From contig JAGAOP010000017.1 in the NCBI GenBank assembly GCA_017623685.1, positions 1 through 63,894 on the forward strand: a stretch of 63,894 nucleotides of DNA. Direction: 5' to 3'. Both the position numbers and the translations under genes were made by a program. Numbering within the stretch: the first letter of the stretch is position 1; each line of letters starts with the position of its first letter. This stretch comes from Spirochaetaceae bacterium. Its GTDB lineage: Bacteria; Spirochaetota; Spirochaetia; Treponematales; Treponemataceae. Below are positions 53,390 through 62,213 of this stretch, piece by piece. Under the pieces are notes generated by a model. The model did no database searches, was not told the origin of the DNA, and worked only from the letters and a program-made list of their open reading frames with translations.

Positions 53390-54182
53390 CGCTACCTCCT
53401 GTTGAAACTCCAAGAGCTTGAGCTAACAATTCTGTAAAATAATACACAGGAGTAATTTTTGCTGATTCATTTTTATTTAAGTTGTACAAACAAAGAGGAC
53501 ATGCAGTAACTAAAAGTTCAGCCCCGAACTCTTGTGCATTAGAAAGAATTTTTTCGACACGATTTTGAGCAATGGTATTATCTTCCAAAGTAGCATAACC
53601 ACCACAACACTCATTTCTCAAACTATAAATAACTGGATCGCCACCAATAGCCCGAATAAAATCTTCTATAATTTTTGGGTTTTCAGGATTATCCATTTGC
53701 ATTACTCCAGAGGGGCGTAGCAAAAGACAACCATAATATGCTCCAATTTTTTTACCAGTAAAGGGGGAAACCACTTTTTCAGCGATTTTATCAAACCCTA
53801 CCACATCTCTAAGCATCTCTAAATAATGAATTACCTTTGTTTCCCCTGCATATGGAGTATCAAGCTTCATATAATTATTTGCTTTCATGGCAATATTTTG
53901 ATCTGTCAAAATATCATTGTTCACCTGTTTAAGCACATTATGACAAGCTGAACAAATTGTTACCAAGTCGTTTCCCAAATCACGAGCAGCGGCTAGGGTA
54001 CGAACTGATGAAAGCTTTGTTGCAATTTCATCTTTTGCCATAGGGTAAACACCTCCACAGCACTGCCACTCTGGAATTTCCTCTAGAGTTATTCCCAGAA
54101 CTTGGGCAGCAGCACGGGCAGTACGATCAAGTTCTAAAGCCTTGGTTCGTAAGGTGCAACCTGGATAATAACTAAATGTCAT
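53379..54182 (-). CDS. hdrB: HdrB-type subunit with two complete CCG domains
   Basis: 267 aa. Both cysteine-rich CCG motifs are complete: Cys9, Cys41-Cys42, Cys77-x2-Cys80 and Cys152, Cys192-Cys193, Cys228-x2-Cys231. In methanogen HdrB these bind two noncubane [4Fe-4S] clusters that reduce the CoM-S-S-CoB disulfide. The natural acceptor here is unknown, since coenzymes M and B are not expected in a spirochaete. First gene of the hdr-flx-frd block; 103 nt downstream of fumC. Confidence 0.9.
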   Translation of the reverse strand: MTFSYYPGCTLRTKALELDRTARAAAQVLGITLEEIPEWQCCGGVYPMAKDEIATKLSSVRTLAAARDLGNDLVTICSACHNVLKQVNNDILTDQNIAMKANNYMKLDTPYAGETKVIHYLEMLRDVVGFDKIAEKVVSPFTGKKIGAYYGCLLLRPSGVMQMDNPENPKIIEDFIRAIGGDPVIYSLRNECCGGYATLEDNTIAQNRVEKILSNAQEFGAELLVTACPLCLYNLNKNESAKITPVYYFTELLAQALGVSTGGSDGK

Positions 54183-54217
54183 GTTTTCCCGTCCTATTTT
54201 GTAAAACTAAACACCAA

Positions 54218-54264
54218 AGTAGGGAAACAAAAGATTTTGCTATATATAAAAAGCAAGCCTTTAT
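54218..54264 (-). other. Structured intergenic RNA between fumC and hdrB
   Basis: On the minus strand AGGGAAA...TTTCCCT, AAAG...CTTT and TTGCT...AGCAA nest within about 50 nt, giving a long interrupted stem with an AU-rich apical loop. No T-run follows, so it is more likely a processing or stability element (or a regulatory leader for hdrB) than a terminator. Confidence 0.4.
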
Positions 54265-54285
54265 TTCCCTAACCTTTAATTATTT

Positions 54286-55662
54286 TTAAACCATTTGTTC
54301 CGGATGGAACACTTCATCGAATTTTTCTTCAGTCAAAAAACCCAATGCAACACAGGCTTCTTTTAAAGAAATATTTTCTTTGAAAGCTTTTTTTGCAGTC
54401 TTTGCTGCATTTTCGTATCCAATGTAAGGATTAAGAGCAGTTACTAACATTAAAGAATTGTGTAAATTATGGTGCATTTTTTCTTTATTCGCCTTAATTC
54501 CTACAGCACAGTTGTCATTAAAAGAAACCATTGACTCTGCTAACAAACGAGCCGACTGCAAAAAGTTGTAAATGCACACAGGCATAAATACGTTAAGTTC
54601 AAAATTTCCTTGACTTGCAGCCATTCCCACAGCAACATCGTTACCCATAACTTGAACTGCCACCATAGTAACAGCTTCACACTGGGTTGGGTTCACCTTC
54701 CCAGGCATTATAGAAGAACCTGGTTCGTTTTCTGGAATTGTAATTTCTCCAAGACCATCTCTTGGGCCAGAAGCAAGCCAACGAACATCATTTGCAATCT
54801 TCATCATATCGCAAGCAAGGGCTTTGATTGCACCATGAGCAAAAACAATTTCATCTTTGCTTGTTAAAGCATGGAATTTATTTTCTGCAGTAACAAATTT
54901 TTTACCAGTAAGTTTAGAAACTGCTTCTGCAACTTTTACATCGAAACCTTTAGGAGCATTTAAGCCTGTTCCAACAGCAGTTCCACCAAGAGCCAACTCT
55001 CTTAATGGTTCTACAGATCGTAGCAAAAGTTCTTTATCCCTTTCCAAAGATGAACGCCAACCACTTATTTCCTGAGAAAATTTAATTGGGGTGGCATCCT
55101 GAAGATGAGTTCTACCACTTTTAACAATTCCTTCGTTTTCTGCTTCTAATCTTTTGAATGTGGCAATTAATAAATCAACAGCAGGTAGCAATTTGTCCTC
55201 TATCGCCATAACTGCAGAAATATGCATTGCAGTGGGAAATGTATCGTTAGATGACTGACTCATATTGATGTCATCGTTTGGATGCAAAAGTTTTGAACCT
55301 GCAATTTCGTTACCACGATTTGCAATAACTTCGTTTGCATTCATATTAGATTGGGTGCCACTTCCTGTCTGCCAAACAACCAAAGGAAAGTGATCGTTTA
55401 AGCTACCAGATATAACTTCGTCACAGGCCTTGCTAATAGCATCCAATTTTTCAGCAGTCATTTTTTCTGGTTTTAATGCATGATTTGCTTCCGCTGCTGC
55501 TTTTTTTAGGATTCCGAAAGCCTTAGTTATTTCCCGAGGCATGGTTTCAATTCCAACACCGATTTTAAAGTTTTCATGGCTACGTTCTGTTTGTGCAGCC
55601 CAATACTTATCCACTGGAACTTTCACCTCTCCCATTGAATCATGTTCAATTCTATATTCCAT
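54286..55662 (-). CDS. fumC: Class II fumarate hydratase
   Basis: 458 aa, full length. Begins [31 protein letters not shown]; has [22 protein letters not shown] [21 protein letters not shown] (about 108), [23 protein letters not shown] with catalytic His, and the fumarase signature [16 protein letters not shown] (about 319). Oxygen-stable, iron-free fumarase interconverting malate and fumarate. It starts 20 nt after mdh. Together with mdh and frdAB it completes oxaloacetate to succinate. Confidence 0.96.
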   Translation of the reverse strand: MEYRIEHDSMGEVKVPVDKYWAAQTERSHENFKIGVGIETMPREITKAFGILKKAAAEANHALKPEKMTAEKLDAISKACDEVISGSLNDHFPLVVWQTGSGTQSNMNANEVIANRGNEIAGSKLLHPNDDINMSQSSNDTFPTAMHISAVMAIEDKLLPAVDLLIATFKRLEAENEGIVKSGRTHLQDATPIKFSQEISGWRSSLERDKELLLRSVEPLRELALGGTAVGTGLNAPKGFDVKVAEAVSKLTGKKFVTAENKFHALTSKDEIVFAHGAIKALACDMMKIANDVRWLASGPRDGLGEITIPENEPGSSIMPGKVNPTQCEAVTMVAVQVMGNDVAVGMAASQGNFELNVFMPVCIYNFLQSARLLAESMVSFNDNCAVGIKANKEKMHHNLHNSLMLVTALNPYIGYENAAKTAKKAFKENISLKEACVALGFLTEEKFDEVFHPEQMV

Positions 55663-55682
55663 ATTTAAACAAACCTCTATAA

Positions 55683-56633
55683 TTAGAATTTCAATTCTTT
55701 TATGATGCTTTTAAGACAATCTGCACTATTTCTTAAAGAAGCAATCTCGGAATCTGTCATTGGTAACAAGACCTTACCTGTAATTCCATCACTACCAACC
55801 AAAGATAAAGTACTAAGACAAACGTCATTTATTCCGTATTCACCATTCATCATATCTGAAACACTAAGTGTTGTTTCTGTATCGAAAGAAATACAGCGAC
55901 AAATGTGACAAACAGAAATTGCGATTGCATAAAAGGTTGCACCTTTTCGAGCAATAATTCGGCCACCAGACTTTCGTACGTATTGTTCAACTTCATCATG
56001 CACAAGTTCAGGATACAAATGGCCTTCTGTAGAACGAACATGATTTACAAAGTCGTCAATAGGTACAGTTGAAATATTACAAAGAGACCAAGGTACAAAA
56101 GAAGAATCCCCGTGTTCTCCAAATACATAAGCGTGAACATTTTGCTGTGCCAAGTGATAATGTTCTGCTAATCTAGCACGAAGACGAGCAGTATCAAGAG
56201 CTGTTCCTGAACCAATAATTCTATTTGCAGGAATACCTGAAACTTTATGAAACTGATATGTAAGTATATCAACGGGATTTGCTACAATAATATAAATTGC
56301 ATTAGGTGCAGCTTTTGTAATTTCAGGAATTATTGAACCTGTTATATTAACATTTGTCTGAGCCAAATCCAAGCGAGACTGTCCTGGCTTACGGGCAACA
56401 CCTGATGTAAGAATTACAATATCAGAATCCTTTGCGTCTTGATAGCTACCGGCATAAATCTTTACCGGGTCACAAAAAGACATACCTTGGCGAATATCCA
56501 AAGCTTCACCTAAAGATTTTTCTAGATTAATATCAATCATTACAATCTCAGAAGCCTGTCCCTGAACAGCAAGGGTATAGGCAATAGTTGAACCAACGCT
56601 ACCAGACCCAATAATAGTAATTTTGTTTCCCAT
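55683..56633 (-). CDS. mdh: Malate dehydrogenase (LDH-like scaffold)
   Basis: 316 aa. NAD-binding [17 protein letters not shown], with Asp34 at the end of beta-2 (NADH preference), NPVDILTYQ, and proton-acceptor His174 in [12 protein letters not shown]. Overall it looks like L-lactate dehydrogenase ([22 protein letters not shown]). The substrate loop reads [10 protein letters not shown]: Arg81 takes the place of the Gln (Q102) that specifies pyruvate in LDH, which is the malate dehydrogenase residue. Its neighbours fumC and frdAB also point to oxaloacetate reduction. An annotation as LDH would be easy but less consistent. Confidence 0.82.
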   Translation of the reverse strand: MGNKITIIGSGSVGSTIAYTLAVQGQASEIVMIDINLEKSLGEALDIRQGMSFCDPVKIYAGSYQDAKDSDIVILTSGVARKPGQSRLDLAQTNVNITGSIIPEITKAAPNAIYIIVANPVDILTYQFHKVSGIPANRIIGSGTALDTARLRARLAEHYHLAQQNVHAYVFGEHGDSSFVPWSLCNISTVPIDDFVNHVRSTEGHLYPELVHDEVEQYVRKSGGRIIARKGATFYAIAISVCHICRCISFDTETTLSVSDMMNGEYGINDVCLSTLSLVGSDGITGKVLLPMTDSEIASLRNSADCLKSIIKELKF

Positions 56634-56698
56634 AACTTATCCATCCTCATTTTAAGATTTTTATAAAACTAGAATCTCTGTTTGAAATTTCCGTAGAA

Positions 56699-56727
56699 AT
56701 TATACCAAAAAAGTTAAACCTTGTGAA
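56699..56727 (-). promoter_or_regulatory. Promoter of the mdh-fumC-hdr-flx-frd operon
   Basis: Minus strand TTCACA (56727-56722), 17-nt spacer, TATAAT (56704-56699); leader about 59 nt. The -35 sits in an imperfect palindrome (CTTGT-GA-ACAAG on the plus strand, 56720-56731) that contains TTGTGAA, a half-site of the redox regulator Rex. Confidence 0.65.
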
Positions 56728-56800
56728 CAAGTTTTTTTAAATATGTCGATAATATTTTATCAATAAATATTTATCAATTTCAAAAAAAATTTATAAAAAA

Positions 56801-59131
56801 CTAAACCAACAATGATTTAAATTCATTTGTAGATATTGGTTTTGAATAATAAAAACCTTGAGCCACACAATCACCAATATCACAAATAAAGTCTTTCTGA
56901 GATTTTGTTTCTACCCCTTCTACAACAGTTTGAAGATGTAATTCTTGGGTCATGTGAATTATATTGCGTAAAATGCTTTGCCCTTTTTCTAGAGATTCAT
57001 TATCTTCTGTACCGGATAAAAACTGTAAATCCATTTTTATAACATCCAAAGGAAGTTGCTTTAGCATATTTAAAGAAGAATAACCACTACCAAAGTCGTC
57101 CATGGCAATTCTAAATCCAGCATCCCGAAGTTTACTGCATTTACCTGTAATAAGATCCGGTCGTTCTGCGTAAACAGTTTCTGTTATTTCTAACTCTATA
57201 TCTTTTGGCGACAAATCATACTTTGATAAAAGTTCTAACAATTTGCTTTGTAATTCCGTACCGTAAAAATGAATACGAGAAACATTAATTGAAATTGGGG
57301 GAACAGACAACCCCTGTAACTTTAATTCTTTTATAAAAGCACAACATTGTTCCCAAACAAAATAATCTAAGTTACGAATAAATCCATTTCGTTCAAACAC
57401 AGGAATAAATTCAGTAGGAGGAATTATTCCTTGTTCTGGATGCATCCAACGAACCAAAGCTTCGCCACCAACTAATGCTCCTGTTGCTACTTGATACTTT
57501 GGCTGAATATAAATGCAAAACTGAGAATTATCCAAGGCATCAACCATTTCCATTTCTATTTTTTGATCTCGAAGTAATTGCTGTCTAAATCTATCATTAT
57601 AATATGCAAAACCACCACTTATTCCACTAGATTCTGCCTTTTGAGTAGTAATTGCCATATCTGCTCTATCGCACATTATATTTATTGGAATATCCTTAGT
57701 TTCATCTACGGGATAAACACCATATACAAGATACACATCTATATCCAACCAAGGTAAATTAATTTGACGTCTAAAATGAATTTTATCAAACACAGTTTTG
57801 GGAATACACAAATAGAAATGGTCTGCAGTAAACCTAGCTGCAACAAAACCATATTTTTCTGCATTCTCTTTTATTATTTCTCCAATAAAATACAAAAGTT
57901 TGTCACCATTTTCAACTCCATAAAGGTCGTTGATAATTTTAAAGTTACAAATATTTACTCGCACAATATAATTGGGAGTTTTATTTTTTTTGATAAAATC
58001 AATAGCCTTTTCGTAAAAATATTTCCGGGTATAAAGACCACTAAGTTCATCTAGCATTATTTCTGTTTTTATATATGTATCTATAGAAGTTTTATTTCTC
58101 TTATGAGCAATTATAATAATGGTACATCCTAAAACAAAAACCAAACCTGTTACTTTCATAATCTTAAGCATTAAGGATCTAATAAATTCATTATTATGAA
58201 CAGATAATTCATTAGCATAAGCTTTAATTTCTGACAAAGGCTTACTTATTACGAAAATCCAATTATAAGGTTTATATAATCTAGCATACATGGCATTTTC
58301 TATAACTTCACCTGTTTTTGAATCCGTTGAAAAATATGTTTGAAAAATATCGTTATTTTCTTTTACACCATTTAGTTCCTTTGCATAAAAAAAATTTCCC
58401 TTTGAATCTTGAATACTTGTGCTAAGATATTGCCCTTCCTGTTCTGGCTCAAGCGGATAAATTAATCTTCGAGCATAATCATCACCGCCATCAAAGTTTA
58501 AAATTTCATTAACCCAAAGTAAAGCATTTTCTTCTTGAATAATATCGTAAATAAGATCATAGACATATTCTTTTACCATTTCATCTGTAACAATCGGATT
58601 ATTACAAACATAAAGAGTAGATTGCCCAAAAATCAATCTTTCGCAAACATCAGCTTCTAGCATAGCCTCAGCAAGAGATTCCCCATCATACATAGATGAT
58701 AGGTCCTGAACTTTATTGTTTCCCATAAAACGAAGTATAGATTCATCAGTTTTATTATAAACAACTAGTTCAAGAACTCGCCCATATGCCATATTATGAA
58801 CTAGTGGCAACCAAGATTGAATATTTTCAGGCATTTTATCTTCTCTGCCACTAAGTATAAAATTTGCATTAAGGCGATTTACAGTTACACGGGCAATTTT
58901 TGTAGCTTCATCTATTATTTTTTGTTTTTCTTTTTCTAAATGTAAAAAAACTAAATTAATACGAGTCTCCATTTCATCTTCTACAATATTTACAGCTTCG
59001 TTTTGTAAAACCTTTGTTGTTTGAGAAGAAAAAGACCCAGCTCCAAAATAAGCAATAAAGAGCATGATTATTAAAACTATAAATTGAATTGAAAGCAAAA
59101 TATACAAATATGTTTTATATGTTTTATTCAC
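56801..59131 (-). CDS. Membrane c-di-GMP phosphodiesterase with degenerate GGDEF domain
   Basis: 776 aa, GTG start at 59131 (SD AGGATG upstream; no in-frame ATG nearby). Helix about 8-30, large extracytoplasmic sensor region (30-325), helix about 330-350, GGDEF-like domain (365-500) whose signature is FTADHF, then EAL domain (525-776) with GGEALVRW, NVSR, LEITET, DDFGSGYSSL, KMDLQF, EGVE and QGF. Predicted to degrade c-di-GMP and not to make it. Architecture repeats that of 13343-15640 without close identity. Confidence 0.9.
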   Translation of the reverse strand: MNKTYKTYLYILLSIQFIVLIIMLFIAYFGAGSFSSQTTKVLQNEAVNIVEDEMETRINLVFLHLEKEKQKIIDEATKIARVTVNRLNANFILSGREDKMPENIQSWLPLVHNMAYGRVLELVVYNKTDESILRFMGNNKVQDLSSMYDGESLAEAMLEADVCERLIFGQSTLYVCNNPIVTDEMVKEYVYDLIYDIIQEENALLWVNEILNFDGGDDYARRLIYPLEPEQEGQYLSTSIQDSKGNFFYAKELNGVKENNDIFQTYFSTDSKTGEVIENAMYARLYKPYNWIFVISKPLSEIKAYANELSVHNNEFIRSLMLKIMKVTGLVFVLGCTIIIIAHKRNKTSIDTYIKTEIMLDELSGLYTRKYFYEKAIDFIKKNKTPNYIVRVNICNFKIINDLYGVENGDKLLYFIGEIIKENAEKYGFVAARFTADHFYLCIPKTVFDKIHFRRQINLPWLDIDVYLVYGVYPVDETKDIPINIMCDRADMAITTQKAESSGISGGFAYYNDRFRQQLLRDQKIEMEMVDALDNSQFCIYIQPKYQVATGALVGGEALVRWMHPEQGIIPPTEFIPVFERNGFIRNLDYFVWEQCCAFIKELKLQGLSVPPISINVSRIHFYGTELQSKLLELLSKYDLSPKDIELEITETVYAERPDLITGKCSKLRDAGFRIAMDDFGSGYSSLNMLKQLPLDVIKMDLQFLSGTEDNESLEKGQSILRNIIHMTQELHLQTVVEGVETKSQKDFICDIGDCVAQGFYYSKPISTNEFKSLLV

Positions 59132-59325
59132 AATAAATCACATCCTAATTAATAGTTTTACAAAACAATCAGTTATTTTATTATAAAACACTTTCTCTAT
59201 TTTTCAACTTTCTTTTTTTTAGAAAATCATAATTTTCTTGTTTATTTAAAAAAACGGGGTCTTTTTTTTGTGTTTTAAACCACAATATATATGCAGCTGT
59301 AAATAAAAAATAAGGAGAAAAAAAA

Positions 59326-59784
59326 ATGGATGATTTTAATTCCATAGTACTGGAAGGGCACATTGTTCGTGACCCAGAAACAAGAGAAACACCAAAGGGA
59401 ACAGGGATTTGCTTTTTTCCCATCGCAGTGAACAGAGCATATCGGGCAAATACAGGGGAACGGAAACAAGAAGTTTCTTTTTTCGACATTGAAACTTGGG
59501 GAAATCTAGCAGACGCTTGTGCTAAATATTGCAACAAAGGACGAGGCGTAAGAATAGTAGGAAGGCTAAAACAAAATCGATGGCAAGACGGAGATGGGAA
59601 AACACAGTCTAGAATTAAAATCATTGCCGAGCATGTGGATTTCAAACCAAAGTTTAATGCAAAAACAGCGATTTCATCGCAGAAAAACAAACAAGAAGTA
59701 AAAGATTTAGTAGAAGCAGCCCTAGCTGAACGCAATTTAATAGGAAATAATGCTAATCAGCAACTATGCGAAGCTGTCTTCTAA
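59326..59784 (+). CDS. ssb: Single-stranded DNA-binding protein lacking the acidic tail
   Basis: 152 aa. OB fold: NSIVLEGHIVRDPETRETPKGTGICFFPIAVNR, FFDIETWGNLADACAKYCNKGRGVRIVGRLKQNRWQD. The C-terminal part (about 110-152) is short and ends CEAVF, without the DDDIPF-like acidic tip through which bacterial SSBs recruit repair and replication partners. It is not next to rpsF/rpsR. It may be a paralogue with a special role or the main SSB with a diverged tail. SD AAGGAG, 9 nt before the ATG. Confidence 0.88.
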   Translation: MDDFNSIVLEGHIVRDPETRETPKGTGICFFPIAVNRAYRANTGERKQEVSFFDIETWGNLADACAKYCNKGRGVRIVGRLKQNRWQDGDGKTQSRIKIIAEHVDFKPKFNAKTAISSQKNKQEVKDLVEAALAERNLIGNNANQQLCEAVF

Positions 59785-59839
59785 AAAAAGAGGTTACCCA
59801 AAATCCTGGGCAATAGCCTTGATTCAATGGACACCTCTT
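59783..59839 (-). terminator. Terminator of the large U32 gene (also faces ssb)
   Basis: Minus strand AAGAGGT (59839-59833) pairs with ACCTCTT (59794-59788), followed by a run of T; the loop holds a smaller CCCA/TGGG hairpin. It lies between the convergent ssb and U32 stop codons. Confidence 0.55.
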
Positions 59840-59845
59840 CTTTAG

Positions 59846-62140
59846 TTATGACTTCTTTTTAGATTTATTTTTATGGTAAGAATTGTTTCGGGAACCTGCC
59901 CTGTTCCCCTTTTCTTGCCTTCGGATGGAAGTTTTATTTTTATAATTAGTGAGTCCTCCTGAGGGGGCAGAGGCAGCTGCCCTTTCGTTTGCGGAACGAT
60001 ATTCTTCTATTTTTTCTGGGGAATAAAAGCCATCTTTCCAATTAAAGCGACTTGTAGAAGGTAAAACTTGCTGTCGATGCATAGCCATAACAATTTGATG
60101 TAAATCCTTTTTTTTGACTTTAGTCTTTGAAAAATCTATCAAAAAACGATTAAATCCAGCATTTTGTAAAAACATACTTTTGTCAACAATGGAAAAAGGA
60201 TTTTCAGGCATTACAAAAGAACCATCTGGAGAAGAAAGGGCTTTAAAAGTCATTCCTTCTTTATCACTAAAATAAGTAAAATCGTAGGATTTAGGTAACC
60301 GAAAGCGCATTCTAAACAAAGCAGGATATGCAAACACGGATATTAATACACGACTTCGAAAAGCAAAATCAAAAGTAGCTTCTAAATTTCGTCTGGAATT
60401 TTCTAAAGGAGTAATAAAAGCACCAATTCCTTGATTTTCTAGCCAAGAAACAGCCCATCTGTTAAATGTATAAAGATAGGGTCCTGCGATTAAATTCGAT
60501 CCTGTTTTTTTAACCATTGAAATATGAGCTGGATTATTTACTATCCAAGTTGAAAATCCAAGAGATGCTAGTTTTTCCACATCACTAGCTAAAACATCTT
60601 CTGTGGCAGCTGGACAAAATGGGTCTAAAGAAATTATAACTTGCTTTTTAGAAAAAGGTATTTTGACATTTTTTTCTAATAAATCATATCGAGTTTCGCT
60701 ATTATATTCTAAAATAACACGTACAGGATTTTCAGCTTGCACAACAAACAAATCTGACACTGTTGAAACTTGAACATACAAACCTTCAGGAAAATAGAAA
60801 AGTTCATCTTTTGCAACTGGTGTTAAGTCTAGAATAGGTAATTCTTGTGGTCCTGGCTGACGACGAAAAGATGAAAGATTATCAGGCAACACATGGCGAT
60901 ATCGCTTAGACATGGATTTTGTTTGCAATAGATAAACTGGATCTCCAACAGAAAAACCCTCTGGAATATCTATCCATCTACAACCGTCAGACTCTTCTAC
61001 GATACGAACTTTATGACTTACACGGCCAGTATCATCTTTTCGATGAAGTCTAATAGAATCCCCTGGATCTGGGTCGTAATTTCCACCTCGTAAAGTTGCA
61101 ATTTTTACTGTTTGACTAGGAAATTCATTTTGGGAAGCATCTGTTTTTTGCTGACGAATTCTTTCTAAAACGCCTAAAAAAATACCTGTTCCACCAGCCT
61201 GATTTGGATTTAATACATTTGGAGCGATAGTTTCATCTGTTTGCTCTACGCTACCCTTTTCTGTTATAGGAAAATCATACCAAAAATTTGTTTTTGACCT
61301 AGCAAAATCCATAGATAAAAGTCGCTTACCTGTTGCAATCGCCCCTTTTCTATCTTCTTGCCAATGATCAAGAACATATCGATAGGCCGCCGTAACACTT
61401 CCCACATATTCAGCACTTTTCATGCGACCTTCTATTTTAAATGAATCTACCCCTGCTTGAACTAACTCAGGAACTTTATCTATAAGTTGTAAATCACAGG
61501 GTGAAAAATAATATCCTTGTTCCAAACCCCCAGAAACTTCTGCAGAATAAAATCGGCGACAAGCTTGAGTACACATTCCACGGTTAGCAGATTTTCCGCC
61601 TAAAAAACTTGAAAAAAGACATAAGCCTGATTCGCTAACACACAAAGCTCCGTGTACAAAAACTTCTAGCTCTGCAGAAGTCCCTGCCCTAACCTTTTTT
61701 ATTTCTTCTAGACTTAATTCTCTAGAAAGAACAACTCGTTTTACTCCTTCACGACTTAGCAAATTAACACCGCGAACACTTGCCACATTCATCTGAGTTG
61801 AACCATGAATTCGTAACTTTGGGAAAAATTCTTGAACCATACGAATAACCCCAAAATCTTGTACAATTATTCCATCTGGTCCAATAGATTCAAGATAAGC
61901 TAAAAAACGATATAAGCGCTCAGTTTCCCGTTCTTCGCTAACAGTATTTACAGTAACAAATATTTTTTTTCCCAATCGATGTACAGACTGAACTGCTGCT
62001 TCAAATTGGTTCCACGCAAAATTTGATGATCTAAGACGGGCGTTAAAAGATTTTAAACCCATGTAAACAGCATCAGCACCTTCGCCAATAGCTGCATCTA
62101 AAGCTTCAATATTCCCTGCTGGGGCTAAAAGTTCTGCCAT
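59846..62140 (-). CDS. Large U32 peptidase-family protein (RlhA-like)
   Basis: 764 aa. Starts MAELLAPAGNIEALDAAIGEGADAVYMGLKSFNARLRSSNF; U32 signature EVFVHGALCVSESGLCLFSSFLGGKSANRGMCTQACRRFY with four cysteines at about 166-192. After the ~290-aa U32 core it has a middle domain (about 330-420) and a second barrel-like region to about 690, then a basic low-complexity tail rich in Lys, Asn and Arg. Length and organisation resemble E. coli RlhA (23S rRNA C2501 hydroxylation). TTGCCT-17-TATAGT is 9 nt before the ATG with no SD. Confidence 0.82.
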   Translation of the reverse strand: MAELLAPAGNIEALDAAIGEGADAVYMGLKSFNARLRSSNFAWNQFEAAVQSVHRLGKKIFVTVNTVSEERETERLYRFLAYLESIGPDGIIVQDFGVIRMVQEFFPKLRIHGSTQMNVASVRGVNLLSREGVKRVVLSRELSLEEIKKVRAGTSAELEVFVHGALCVSESGLCLFSSFLGGKSANRGMCTQACRRFYSAEVSGGLEQGYYFSPCDLQLIDKVPELVQAGVDSFKIEGRMKSAEYVGSVTAAYRYVLDHWQEDRKGAIATGKRLLSMDFARSKTNFWYDFPITEKGSVEQTDETIAPNVLNPNQAGGTGIFLGVLERIRQQKTDASQNEFPSQTVKIATLRGGNYDPDPGDSIRLHRKDDTGRVSHKVRIVEESDGCRWIDIPEGFSVGDPVYLLQTKSMSKRYRHVLPDNLSSFRRQPGPQELPILDLTPVAKDELFYFPEGLYVQVSTVSDLFVVQAENPVRVILEYNSETRYDLLEKNVKIPFSKKQVIISLDPFCPAATEDVLASDVEKLASLGFSTWIVNNPAHISMVKKTGSNLIAGPYLYTFNRWAVSWLENQGIGAFITPLENSRRNLEATFDFAFRSRVLISVFAYPALFRMRFRLPKSYDFTYFSDKEGMTFKALSSPDGSFVMPENPFSIVDKSMFLQNAGFNRFLIDFSKTKVKKKDLHQIVMAMHRQQVLPSTSRFNWKDGFYSPEKIEEYRSANERAAASAPSGGLTNYKNKTSIRRQEKGNRAGSRNNSYHKNKSKKKS

Positions 62141-62149
62141 AATATTAAA

Positions 62150-62178
62150 ACTATAACATAAAATAAAACCTTAGGCAA
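62150..62178 (-). promoter_or_regulatory. Promoter of the large U32 gene, predicted leaderless
   Basis: Minus strand TTGCCT (62178-62173), 17-nt spacer, TATAGT (62155-62150) with extended TGT; ATG at 62140, predicted leader about 3 nt. Confidence 0.7.
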
Positions 62179-62213
62179 AGGGCGAATACAACGAGGAAAA
62201 CCTTTCGCAAAGA

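Noticed and set aside
55683..56633. L-lactate dehydrogenase as the name of this gene
   Set aside because: The overall fold and several motifs are LDH-like, but Arg81 at the specificity position and the fumC/frd neighbours favour malate dehydrogenase.
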